Assembly: GCF_047948215.1 (NCBI RefSeq)
Contig: NC_134462.1
Location: 120,550,937 to 120,614,936, forward strand
Source of the DNA: Lycorma delicatula
Lineage: Eukaryota > Arthropoda > Insecta > Hemiptera > Fulgoridae
Reading direction: 5' to 3'
Length of the DNA: 64,000 nucleotides
A program made the position numbers and the translations under genes. This document shows, in pieces, positions 48,593 through 58,883 of this stretch (its first letter is position 1; every line of letters begins with the position of its first letter). The notes under the pieces were generated by a model. That model was not told the origin of the DNA, ran no database searches, and saw nothing but the letters and a program-made list of their open reading frames with translations.

Positions 48593-49680
48593 TCAGTCAT
48601 TTGACTGGTTTGATGCAGCTCTCCAAGATTCCCTATCTAGTGCTAGTCGTTTCATTTCAGCATACCCTCTACATCCTGCATCCCTAACAATTTGTTTTAC
48701 ATATTCCAAACGTGGCCTGCCTACACAATTTTTCCCTTCTACCTGACCTTCCAATATTAAAGCGACTCCTCCAGGATGCCTTAGAATGTGGCCTATAAGA
48801 CTGTCTGTTCTTTTAACTATATTTTTCCAAATGCTTCTTTCTTCATCTATTTTATTATCCACCCATCTGATTTTTAACATTCTTCTATAGCACCACATTT
48901 CAAAAGCTTCTAATCTTTTCTTCTCAGATACTCCGATCGTCCAAGTTTCACTTCCATATAAAGCGACACTCCAAACATATACTTTCAAAAATCTTTTCCT
49001 GACATTTAAATTAATTTTTGATGTAAACAAATTATATTTCTTACTGAAGGCTCGTTTCGCTTGTGCTATTCAGCATTTTATATCGCTCCTGCTTCGTCCA
49101 TCTTTAGTAATTCTACTTCCCAAATAACAAAATTCTTCTACCTCCATAATCTTTTCTCCTCCTATTTTCACATTCAGCGGTCCATCTTTGTTATTTCTAC
49201 TACATTTCATTACTTTTGTTTTGTTCTTGTTTATTTTCATGCGATAGTTCTTGCGTAGGACTTCATCTATGCCGTTCATTGTTTCTTCTAAATCCTTCTT
49301 ACTCTCGGCTAGAATTACTATATCATCAGCAAATCGTAGCATCTTTATCTTTTCACCTTTTACTGTTACTCCGAATCTAAATTGTTCTTTAACATCATTA
49401 ACTGCTAGTTCCATGTAAAGATTAAAAAGTAACGGGGATAGGGAACATCCTTGTCGGACTTCCTTTCTTATTAGGGCTTCTTTCTTATGTTCTTCAATTA
49501 TTACTGTTGCTGTTTGGTTCCTGTACATGTTAGCAATTGTTCTTCTATCTCTGTATTTGAACCCTAATTTTTTTTTAAATTCTGAACATTTTATTCCAGT
49601 CTACGTTATCGAATGCCTTTTCTACGTCTATAAACACCAAGTATGTTGGTTTCTTTTTCTTTAATTTATTCGGAAACGGT
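48593..49680 (-). pseudogene. LINE ORF2 RT domain, 5' truncated, copy 2
   Basis: Longer relative of the copy at 28263. It extends 5' through RT motif A region FIDVEKAFDNVDWNKMF (about 49600-49640), GFKYRDRRTIANMYRNQ, the RQGCSLSPLLFNLYM block (about 49410-49455) and VTVKGEKIKMLRFADDIVIL with an intact FADD. Differences from copy 1 include a nonsense codon after SDIKC (49068-49070), a frameshift in a poly-T/A stretch near 49570 and a 24-base in-frame deletion after KIRWVD (about 48855). The C-terminus WRAASNQSND is shared and is followed by the same A-rich tail. The endonuclease is missing. Confidence 0.88.
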
Positions 49681-50885
49681 AAAAAAAAGAAAAACAAACA
49701 AACATACTGGTTGCATGAACTGAAACTCCATCTTTTTATGTCAGTTAAAAATGAAGTTTTTTTAACTGAATGAAGGTTTTAAAAAATTACTGTTAATTTA
49801 AAAAAATATTGTTTATTTAATTGTCTGGGTTGAAATCTTTAAATTTTGTGTAAATTTTAAACACAACTAGGTTGAAATTAGTCATTTACTCTTATTCTTA
49901 ATTGCAGTCGGTATTTCTTTTATGTTTAAAATATCTTTTGAATGTAATCTTTATTAATTAAAAAGTATGATAATTAAAAATAAATTAATTTTTTTTAAAT
50001 AAATATTTTTAATGAATGTTCATTTAAATAATCGTTTCTGCGTGTTTTTGAGTGGTTGAAGAAATATTTAAAATTATATCGAGCGGTTATAAATAATATT
50101 AAGTTAAATGTAATTTTCGTATAGGCTTAACTTTCACGGAAAATGCTAAAAATATGAATTTACTTCTTTTTTTTAGTATTCTTTCCTTTGACAGCCTCTT
50201 CGTTTTAAACAATAAAAATGAAAATTATTTCGGTTCCAGTAATTATCTTGTGCATCCGTGGAGAAACCTTTCTTAAATATATTTTTCTGCTTTTAGGCAT
50301 TTTTAAATTCACAATTCTTTTTGAAATAAAATTCTTATTAAAAGAATTATGATTTTTGAAAATATTTTAATACTTAAAAAAAAAATTAGACTCTAAATTT
50401 TTTATTTTTACCACAGTTTTATGTAGTTTTTTTTGCTCGATCTATTATTACTTTTATATATTTTTTTTGTACATTTTAAAAATTGAATTTTGTAAATACA
50501 TTCTAGTTAGAGAAGAAAATGGATTATTACCGTGGAAATTCTGGACGTTGATTCTACTAATCTAACCATAAATTCTCATATTGCTCATCACCCAATTTCG
50601 TTATAAGTGTGCTTCTTTCTCTCTCAATAATCGCTCACTCTTTTTCACGAAATAGACAATAAACCTGATTTTTTCTTTCCCACTTGTCGTATTATGTAAC
50701 ATAAGAAAACTTTAAATGGTGTTGTAAATACAACTCCTTGGATTTTTGTATTTCCCAACGTTTTGAGATCTCCTGAGTAAAACATTATTAAAATGTAGTT
50801 TTAGTAGGTTACAGTAGTACGTATGCTTAGATGAACAAATGTTTGCTTATATCTAAAAAAGGATTTGATTTGCAATCGTAGAATT
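49681..50885. other. AT-rich spacer, no gene seen
   Basis: No coding or repeat feature recognised. Confidence 0.6.
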
Positions 50886-50889
50886 TTTA

Positions 50890-51885
50890 GCACAATCTTC
50901 CACGTTTTTTGGAAGCCCTACCTATACAATTAAGAGGAAATATTTGGTTTCACCTCGATGGAGCTCCAGCACATTTCAGTCAGTTGGTATCAGATTTCCT
51001 GCATGAAACTTTCCATGAAAAAATGGATAGGCCGCGTGATCAGTGCTCTGGCCTGCCCGATCACCTGACTTAAACCTTCTTGACTTGTACCAGCGGGGTC
51101 ATTTGAAACGTATTGGTTATTCAAATTCAATAATCAGGATCTTAAGCAAAGCATTCAAAATGGATTTCAAGAAATTAGGAGTAGTCTCGGAAGTTTTGAA
51201 CGGTTAAGACAACCTCTCAGAAAAAGACTGGAGACTTCTGTAATTTCTAATGGTGGTCTAAAACAACTAATGTTCTAAAACAATTTACATAAGATTGTTA
51301 CAGGTATTTGTTTTATTTTTTAAAATTATTATGTGTATTATTGTGAAAAAATTATTACTTAATTTGTGACTAATTTAAAATACTAGAATTAACAATAAAT
51401 AAAAACAATTAATATTTAATCGAATTGAAGTAAAGTGAAGGACGTGAAAACAGACACAAAATTACATCAATTTTCTGCCATAACTCGACTATTTGTTAAC
51501 CGATTTAAAAAAATAAAATTTCATTTTTTCAATATAAAAGACTTAATATTTTAGCATATAACATATATTTTGATAAAAGTAATATTTATGTAGATATAAC
51601 GGATTGAAAAATATACATGTTCGCCATTTTGTAATTTGCGAAGGTATTTTAGTCCTGATTTTTTGATAATTTTAAAACCTTATTACCAGGACGCTAATTA
51701 AATATTAAAGTGATTCCTATATCCGAACTTGAGATATACATTTTTATATTAAAATAACAAAATGGCTGACAGGGGAGAACGAAGAAGAAATTGCCATTTT
51801 TCCAAAGTTACTTTATGTTTAATTTTACAAGTAGAAACCGAAAAAGTGTGGCTAGCCCACCATTTTAGAAACACTATATATATAT
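50890..51885 (+). mobile_element. Long-TIR Tc1/mariner-superfamily element, copy 3 (5' truncated)
   Basis: The right part of the family seen at 17375-19097. The terminus GCCCACCATTTTAGAAACAC (about 51857-51876) parallels the CACC-TTTTAAG end of the other copies, with AAAATGGCTGACAGG (about 51760) and GTTCGCCATTTTGTAATTTG (about 51618) as in the other arms. No left TIR was found, so it is truncated. Confidence 0.65.
50930..51260 (+). pseudogene. Transposase C-terminal relic, copy 3
   Basis: RGNIWFHLDGAPAHFSQLVS (about 50937-50996) holds the second catalytic Asp in its canonical HLDGAPAHF setting. After a frameshift, PARSPDLNLLDLYQRGHLKR (about 51055-51115) keeps the third Asp that is lost in the copies at 12207 and 17860. 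The remainder is broken by stops. The first-Asp region and DNA-binding domain are missing. Confidence 0.8.
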
Positions 51886-51924
51886 TTGTATTAAAGAACC
51901 TAAAATAATTATTTCATGAAAATT

Positions 51925-52095
51925 GTTTTAGAAATTCCTGGTAGCGTCTCGGTTTTTTATCTGGAGGTACCGGGTTAGAATCCTGGTCAGGGATGGCATT
52001 TTTAATACGCTACAAAATTCCATTTTTCTATCTCACGAACAAACTTCAAGCTTATGTGGCGATATCATCAAGCAAAAAAAAAACTGTTAAGTCAG
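51925..52095 (+). repeat. SINE-3 (second tRNA-like family), copy 2
   Basis: CCTGGTAGCGTCTCGG head, B-box-like GGGTTAGAATCCTGGTCAGG (51972-51991), then ATGGCATTTTTAATACGCTA, CAAAATTCCATTTTTCTATC and CTTATGTGGCG. The best preserved copy of this family here. Confidence 0.7.
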
Positions 52096-52565
52096 TTCCT
52101 TAAAAGAGTCTGTAAGGTTACAATTCAGATGGTTACTTGATATTTTTATTTAATATTCTCAAATTTTTGGGTTAAAATCTGCGTTAATGATATCCCTTTT
52201 TTTAATTTGACTTGAGATATCATAATTAGTATAATTTTTGACCGTAAAAAAAGAACTGTTCACAATTTTTAAGCTTTTTTTTTGTTAATATATATTTTTT
52301 TTCTCTAGTTCGTTCTTCCTAGGCACAGAATGTCTTTTGTAGGACTATTGGTTCTCTTTCCTCCATTATTTGTGATCACGATGTTCATTACTTTTTTCTA
52401 CTTTACTCGTATTTTGCCTGATTTTAGTTTGTATTTTGATTTATATATAAATATATGCGTTTATGTTTTATGTTCGTGGTAATGTAACGTTGTCTTTTTG
52501 TATTATTTTAAGTGTATAACTGAATTTATAGACGAAACTATTTTTCTCCATAATTAAATTAATTT

Positions 52566-52680
52566 TTTACTATATAACGGAGTGATAGCAACTCTCCCTT
52601 TTATCCCGAGCCCTTTCGGGTTTGTGTCCTTGAACAGGGATGACATTTTTCTCGCTATAAAATTCCAGTCAAGGATATTC
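52566..52680 (+). repeat. SINE-3 (second tRNA-like family), copy 3, degraded
   Basis: Shares CTCCCTTTTATCCCGAGCCC, TTGAACAGGGATGACATTTT and CGCTATAAAATTCCA with the family, with a disrupted B box. Confidence 0.5.
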
Positions 52681-53539
52681 CAGTTGTTAATATACCAGTC
52701 AAGGATAAAATAGTAAGAAAATTAATTATAATATTAATTATAAATATTTTATTTTATTATTACATTAATAAAATATTTTTAACACGTTTTATTAATTTTA
52801 TTTATTTTTTATTTTTTTTTTGAGTTCATATTTGGTAATGAATATTGTACAGTGTTTGATTTGTAGCTGCAAATCTGATTTTCCCAATCACGAGTTGTCT
52901 TTTTAACAAATGCAAAAAGTTTACGCTAGAACATATTTAAAATAAAATACTCTCGACCAGGACAAGGATGAAATTTTGCAATATATGACTAGAAATAGCA
53001 AAATTAATGGTATTTTATTAAGACCACAAATAATAGTTGAACATCGATTTCCTACAAAGAAAATCAGTCTCACAGAGGATGTTTCATGAGAAGAAGGGAC
53101 TGAATTCTCAATGACATTTTAAATAACTCGACCGAGTAAAGCAGTTGTTAATTTATTATTACTTGTGTTTACGTGAAAACAGATTATAATATGAACAAAT
53201 ACTTCATTTGAGTACGAATTATTAAGATTTAATTTATTATTGTACTTTAGTTACTTTTTAATTCGAGGCTAACCATCATCGACTGGACGACGATACTGAA
53301 AAATGCATGAAATGACCGTTCGGTTTTTTTTTCAACGAACAGTTCGTTATTAAATTCAGTATGCATATGTATAGACACTTTTTTCAGAATTTTGATTTCG
53401 GATTCAGATTAAGCATCGTTAGAGAATTACAAAATTACACGAATTGCCGTGATTGGCCTTCGGGTTCACCTCAAATAGCCGCCAAAATAAAAATTTTGTA
53501 ATAGTTACGCGATAACGGTGTAACCTATCAATAATACAA
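52681..53539. other. Spacer, no gene seen
   Basis: AT-rich with no recognised coding or repeat content. Confidence 0.55.
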
Positions 53540-54143
53540 GGTTTGCACATTTTTTTTTTTGTTATTCGTTGTTTCGTTTGTTAATTTGTGATGTTTTCTT
53601 TAGTTATTTCACGTTCTTGTGTATTTTTTTTGTTTCGTTACTTCGTGTTAGTGCCGTACTGGTAACTTTTCTTTACGGGCTAATTAGTGACCTGTATCGT
53701 TTGGTTGGTCTGTAATTTCTTACTAACTGTCGTTTTGGAGGTATTTGCCGTTTCGTGGTTTAATTTTGTTTTATTTTTGTGATATTAAACTTTATTTGAA
53801 TACTTTAGCCTAGGGTAATTAAAGCTTGTGGATTAGTTATCCAGCTGGTTATATTATTTTTTCGGTTTGTTTACGTTCGAGTTATGGAGTTACCTAACTC
53901 GAACTTTACATGTTTGTAGACTCTCAGCTGTTTCAAGCAGGGAAATTTTGAGAAAAAAATTCCCTCACGCAGTGTTGTTTTATTAATGTATTGAACTTGA
54001 AATTTTCTTTATACTTAAAGACCTCTCTTTATTTTGTGTTTTCCGGATATTCTTGTTAATCGAACACTTGGTTGATTGAATTAATTTGAATCATTGACTG
54101 ATTTAAATTAACTGATTTCGTTTATATATTTTTTTTTTGGACT
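53540..54143 (+). other. Probable 5' untranslated region of the R1-like element
   Basis: T-rich leader between AT-rich spacer and the first ATG of the gag at 54144. A perfect 10-bp inverted repeat, GTTCGAGTTA (53875-53884) and TAACTCGAAC (53895-53904), can form a hairpin with a 10-base loop. The 5' limit is not defined. Confidence 0.4.
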
Positions 54144-56069
54144 ATGGTTAAACAAGATCAGCCCGGGGATGTCCCCCTGGAGGTTTTCACTCCGGTTGGG
54201 GGATGGAGATCCGGTAGGGGTATGCCCTCCCGAGTTATCGTCAATGAGGTTGGGTCACAGAGATGTGAAAGTGACAGTCTTGTGGAAGTGGTCGAGGAGA
54301 TCAGGCATGCGGAGCGGCTATTGAGTAAACCTCCTGGAAAGAAGAAGGGAGAGACATCGATCCGGTTTTAGTCTCTGGAGGCGATGTTGGTGCCAAGCCG
54401 CTTGAGAAGAATGCTCAGCCTCCTGCAGTGGACTCGGGTGATGTTATGGGTGTTGAAACGAAATTTTTAAAGCCGACCTGGAAACGACGACTGCGTCTTT
54501 CTCCCCCAGCTACGGAGGATAAAAAGAAATCAAAGACGGGCAGTAGGAGGTGCGGATGACGAGTGATATGACTTCTGTTCCTGGCAAGCGGAGGTGGTGT
54601 CTAGCTAATAATACAACTGTTATTCTCCGTTATGTTAGGCAGCTTTGTTCTCTAGTTAGCAAACATGTAGATACGAATGCAGAGATTAGGGAGTGTTCCC
54701 ATATATGCATGGTATTGCTCGGATGGGGGAACTGTTCCGAGACGTGTAAGAGAATACATCTGAGGAGCCAAAAAGGGCACAGTAAACTCAGTTAGATCAA
54801 GTGGATGATGAATCTACGCAAACTTATTTCATTGTTTCTGATGTGGCCACTCAAACGACGGATGGAGGTACTCCTGGGATAGATGTGCGGAAGGCACTGG
54901 AGAGTGGGGTTGTTGATAGCTAATTGCCCTCCGGCTGATCCTTCAGAGGTGGCCCGAGGAAGTATTTACGTCCACTGTGGTACTGGAGAATTTCAGTGAG
55001 GCTGATGGCCTTGTGTGGGTGTTCGACCTGGCACGGGGAGCAGATTATTGGGCCACATCGGCATTATTGGAGGAGATGTCCTGGGCTCACTGCGGGCGGT
55101 TAGGTTGTTGCTAGCGATACCCGTGTGATGGATTTAGCCGGTGGTTGAGTAGACGTAGGCGGACTGAATTATTTGGTGTTAATGTACTCATTGGAGGGTG
55201 AGGAACGTTTATTCAATCGCTTGGTGAAATCAGCTCGATTGGTGTTGGGTAAGAATGTCAGTGCCTGATTTTGTGATCTTCACGGGAAGGTCGGACCTCT
55301 TTTGTATTGAGTGACTGAGTATGTAGCTTGGAGGCGCTTCGGGCGCACACAGATATGTCATCGCTGGGTACCACAGTGGGTAGGGTCTCTGTGAAGAGGC
55401 CGGCAGGACCCCCAACCGTGACAGTGGTGGTGACGGCGGCAAGTCGCACATATGCGGATCTCCTTCGCACTTTAAAGGACTCCGTGTCGCCTGGAGAAGC
55501 AGGTATACTCTCTGCGTGTTGAGATCAGTGAGAGGACCTTCACATCAGTGTTATGGACACTGGAGATTTCGCTGAGCAGTTACGCCAGCAAAATTTGGAC
55601 AAGGTGGAGGGCACAACAGTTACGGCCAGTAAGGGCGTTCGACGTGTTTACTCGCTCGTAAAGGACGTAGACGCTCTTACCTCTGAGGTGGAGTTAACAC
55701 GTGATATCCGCCAGACGACTGGAGACTCAGTAACGATAGATGTCCTCTCCCTGCGGCCTTCACTTGGGGATACAAAAGTGGAGATGGTGGCGGTTCCGCC
55801 TCTGCTCGCAGATAAATTGCTGAAGGATTCGCATTCGCATTGAGTGGGTGTCTTGCCAGGTTTCAAGGAGGTCAGCTGAGAAGTGTTGCTTTAGATGTTG
55901 GGGGATTGGCCACCGACCTGGGTCCTGCGGCGGTCCCAGTAGGCGAGGACATTGCTTCAATTGTGTGATCCCGGGAAATCTACGAAAGGTTTGCCCAACG
56001 GAAACTAAATGTACTCTTTGTAATTCTCGAGGGCATTCTCTCGGGGGACGCGGTTGTAAGACCTAGACC
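54144..56069 (+). pseudogene. R1-clade LINE ORF1 (gag) with three zinc knuckles, frameshifted
   Basis: Nucleic-acid-binding Gag-like protein of an R1/TRAS-type non-LTR retrotransposon. The likely start is the ATG at 54144 (MVKQDQPGDVPLEVFTPVGG). After several frameshifts and stops, TYADLLRTLKDSVSPGEAG (about 55449-55505) and VYSLVKDVDALTSEVELTRD (about 55647-55706) give the conserved middle region. LSLRPSLGDTKVEMVAVPPL follows, then WVSCQVSRRSAEK and the knuckles. Knuckle 1 is CFRCWGIGHRPGSC. Knuckle 2 is CFNCVIPGNLRKVC, with Asn replacing the His ligand. Knuckle 3 is CTLCNSRGHSLGGRGC (about 55887-56062). The frame ends in TAG at 56064-56066. GC content is far above the window average. No endonuclease/RT frame follows. 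Confidence 0.8.
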
Positions 56070-56475
56070 AAATAATGAGGTACTTTTCCCGTGTTTTGGA
56101 GAAGACCTGGGTTCGGACAGCCCTGTCCAGAAGGGGTGGGTCGCTGTCGGTGATTGGACATGGGTCTGACTCCCTTAGTGTTCCGGACGAATGGGAGTGG
56201 CAAAGAAATACCGTTGTCCTGGTGAGCGATCCCTTTGGGGTTCCTCATTTGAGTCGTGACGTGTCAAGACCGGAGTTCCTGTGGGGGAATCTCTACGAGG
56301 TCCCCTCATTAGAGGGATGGCGATTAATTAAGGATCGAGTCCCAGCTTTGTGGGGGGAGCGTCAGTTCTTGACTAGACAGTTCGAGGCGTTGGCACCCCC
56401 GGGAGCTGTGTTCATGCTTGGTTTCGGGTCTGGCTCCAGGGGATGGGATAAAAACTGATGAACAAAAAAAAAAAA
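56070..56475 (+). other. Tail of the R1-like element ending in poly(A)
   Basis: From the gag stop to a 12-base A run at 56464-56475. A 127-codon frame (56075-56458) spans it but resembles no endonuclease, RT or LINE C-terminus that I know. It may be 3' UTR with chance openness in GC-rich DNA, or a remnant of ORF2. The A run followed by AT-rich sequence suggests the retroposon 3' end. Confidence 0.5.
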
Positions 56476-56789
56476 TTACTAAAACGCATAAAATACATAA
56501 GCATAAGACCCCCAAAATGGCGGAAAAACTAACTTTTATACAATTTAAAAAAAATTGAATATGCCATAACATGGCCAAAGAAGGAGATAGATAAATTATA
56601 TTAATTTAGCTTACACAGAACTCCGATAAATATTTATTAAAACCATATACTCATTTGCACCACCTGGAGATTTTTAAAAAGAATTATAAACTTAAAATTA
56701 CAAAAATGTGTATCTTTTTAATCGTAACAGTTACGGAAAAGGAAAGACGAAACACAGCGCAATCATTTTATCATGCACATCATCTGTCT

Positions 56790-57410
56790 TGAGCGCACTG
56801 ACATTGAGTAACCGCGATTTAGCCTGATGAACGCTATTGTTACGTTCAACAAGACGAGTCAACGCGCCATTCATCCAAAAACACCGTGGAACTTTTGGAA
56901 GAAATGTTTGATGTTATTAATTTTTTAAATAACGTGTATATCGAGCAAAGCCGCCTACTCTACAAGACCTGGAACGAACCATTACTGCAGAGGTGAATTC
57001 CATTTGCCCGGATTTGAAGGGTTCGGGCCTTTTTTTATTTTTCCGTTTAGTCTCTGGAACCACCTAAGGTATTACTTAAGAGGATGAATGAGGATGATAT
57101 GTATGAATGTAAATGAAGTGTAGTCTTGTACGGTCTCAGTTCAACCATTCCAGAGATGTGTAGTTAATTAAAAACTCAACCAGCAAAGAACACCGGTATT
57201 CACGATCTAGTATTCAAATCCGTATAAAAGTAAAGCCTTTACTGGGATTTGAACCTTTGAACTCTCGACTTCGAAATCGGCTGATTTGCGATGATCTCAC
57301 CACTAGACCAGAGAAGTTCTCCATTAGACCAACCCGTTGGGTTGAAGGGTTCGGACCTGCGGACAAGGAAGGAAAAGGCGGACATTTGTAACACTTGTTA
57401 TAAGACATTA
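56790..57410 (+). pseudogene. Tc1/mariner-superfamily transposase C-terminal fragment split by a SINE
   Basis: CYVQQDESTRHSSKNTVELL (about 56837-56896) corresponds to the second catalytic Asp block (QQDGATAHTA type). In the next frame, VYRAKPPTLQDLERTITAEV and NSICPDLKG (about 56938-57020) match the region after the third Asp. The third-Asp block itself (usually WPPRSPDLTP-DFFLWG) is deleted. After the SINE (57031-57341) the frame resumes with GGHL-HLL (about 57378-57400), the usual GGHFEHLL terminus. The element's TIRs were not found. Relic only. Confidence 0.65.
57031..57341 (-). repeat. tRNA-derived SINE-1, copy g, with 17-bp TSD
   Basis: 311 bp, minus orientation, flanked by TTGAAGGGTTCGGGCCT (57014-57030) and TTGAAGGGTTCGGACCT (57342-57358), 16 of 17 identical. 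The tail is the SINE-1 type (AGACTAAACGGAAAAATAAA). The 5' head carries the A-box region twice, TGGTCTAATGG (about 57322-57332) and TGGTCTAGTGG (about 57299-57309), a local duplication not seen in other copies. Confidence 0.92.
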
Positions 57411-58015
57411 CCGGTCTTGCATAACTGAATTCAACGAATCAAATCAAATGCGAGTATCTCTGTATTATGATCCATATTGTATAGAATCTTGTTGTGCACG
57501 ATAGAAGGATCAATAAAATGTTCTGTATAAGACTATAAATATAATTTGTGATTTACTAATTTGATCGGCCACCAAATAAAGGTCGCGTGACCTAAGGGAA
57601 CTTAAACATAAAAATAATTCCTTAAAGACGTATGTAATCTTAATATACAATAATTCGTTTCTAAAATATTGTTAAATCCTCTTCAGAGTTATTTATATCG
57701 TGATAGTCCTGTTCAGATATATTTAATCGCGTAGGAAATATAATTAAAATTAAATTACAACCAAGTTCGCCTCCCCTCTACTGGTCCCAATCCTATCATT
57801 TAGTTTAGAAAGTATAAAATGAAATTTCAAAAGAGGATAAAATCAATGCTCAAATATTCATTCCGGAAGGTCTTACTAGACTTTTCATTGATAACTGGTT
57901 TATTATATATTTTAACTTTGATAAAATCATTCTGACGATGAGTTGTTGGAAGCGCTAAATATTAGATTATTAAGGAAAAAATCCCTGTATTTATCGTAAA
58001 TTTAAAAAAAAAAAA
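57411..58015. other. AT-rich spacer, no gene seen
   Basis: No coding or repeat feature recognised. Confidence 0.6.
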
Positions 58016-58191
58016 GTGCTAGGGATATTCACAAATAACGTAACACACTTTCAACCTCTTTTAAACGTTCTCTTTTCTTCCTTTCTGTAACAATTTCACA
58101 TTTCTTTCTATCCATGTTTCCGTAAATACAATGTAAAAATGGTATAAAATTTTAAAACAGTCGTTATAAATTTCTTTAATAATTTTACAAT
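58016..58191 (+). repeat. 176-bp direct repeat, left copy
   Basis: Reads GTGCTAGGGATATTCACAAA through to AATTTTACAAT; identical, as far as I can compare by eye, to 58708-58883. No coding potential. Confidence 0.95.
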
Positions 58192-58707
58192 CTGAATAAT
58201 AACGATGCAAAAAATAATTCTTATTAGAAAATTTAATATTTGTATACTCGTAGATATTAAATCAAAGTATTTTAGTAATGGCTTAATGTTGTCTGAATTT
58301 TAAACATCGAATTTGTTAATTATTTACCTCAACCGTTTTTGTAAAAGTTTTGTGCTACATGCATTTATTACTACCGTAAAATTTGAAAAGTTTTAAGTCA
58401 GTCGGTTACATCGTTTCACGATTTTTAATAGAACTCTTGCAATATCAGAAAAGACGTAACGAATACTCCTCAACCGGAAGTGTTATTTACACAAATAAAT
58501 TCATTTGTCGGTTTGATACACATTTATGAAGTAAAGTAAAGGATAGATTGTATAAAATTACGTATTTTATGATGTAGAAATTTTAATTTTATATTAGTGT
58601 TTTTTTTCCATACAATTAACGTGAAAACTTTTTATGTACGAACTTGTAGAATTCATAAATTTTAGTTAACAACAGAGGTAGAGATTTTCCTTAATTATTC
58701 TTTAACG

Positions 58708-58883
58708 GTGCTAGGGATATTCACAAATAACGTAACACACTTTCAACCTCTTTTAAACGTTCTCTTTTCTTCCTTTCTGTAACAATTTCACATTTCTTTC
58801 TATCCATGTTTCCGTAAATACAATGTAAAAATGGTATAAAATTTTAAAACAGTCGTTATAAATTTCTTTAATAATTTTACAAT
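58708..58883 (+). repeat. 176-bp direct repeat, right copy
   Basis: Second copy, offset 692 bases from the first, with 516 bases of unrelated AT-rich sequence between. TG...CA lies near the repeat ends, but there is no target duplication, primer site or polypurine tract. Confidence 0.95.

Noticed and set aside
55230..55960. Minus-strand frames in the GC-rich island
   Set aside because: Shadows of the R1-like gag; the plus strand carries the recognisable gag and zinc-knuckle motifs.
58016..58883. TRIM/solo-LTR type element with 176-bp LTRs
   Set aside because: TG and CA occur near the repeat ends, but I see no target duplication, no primer-binding site after the left copy and no polypurine tract before the right one.
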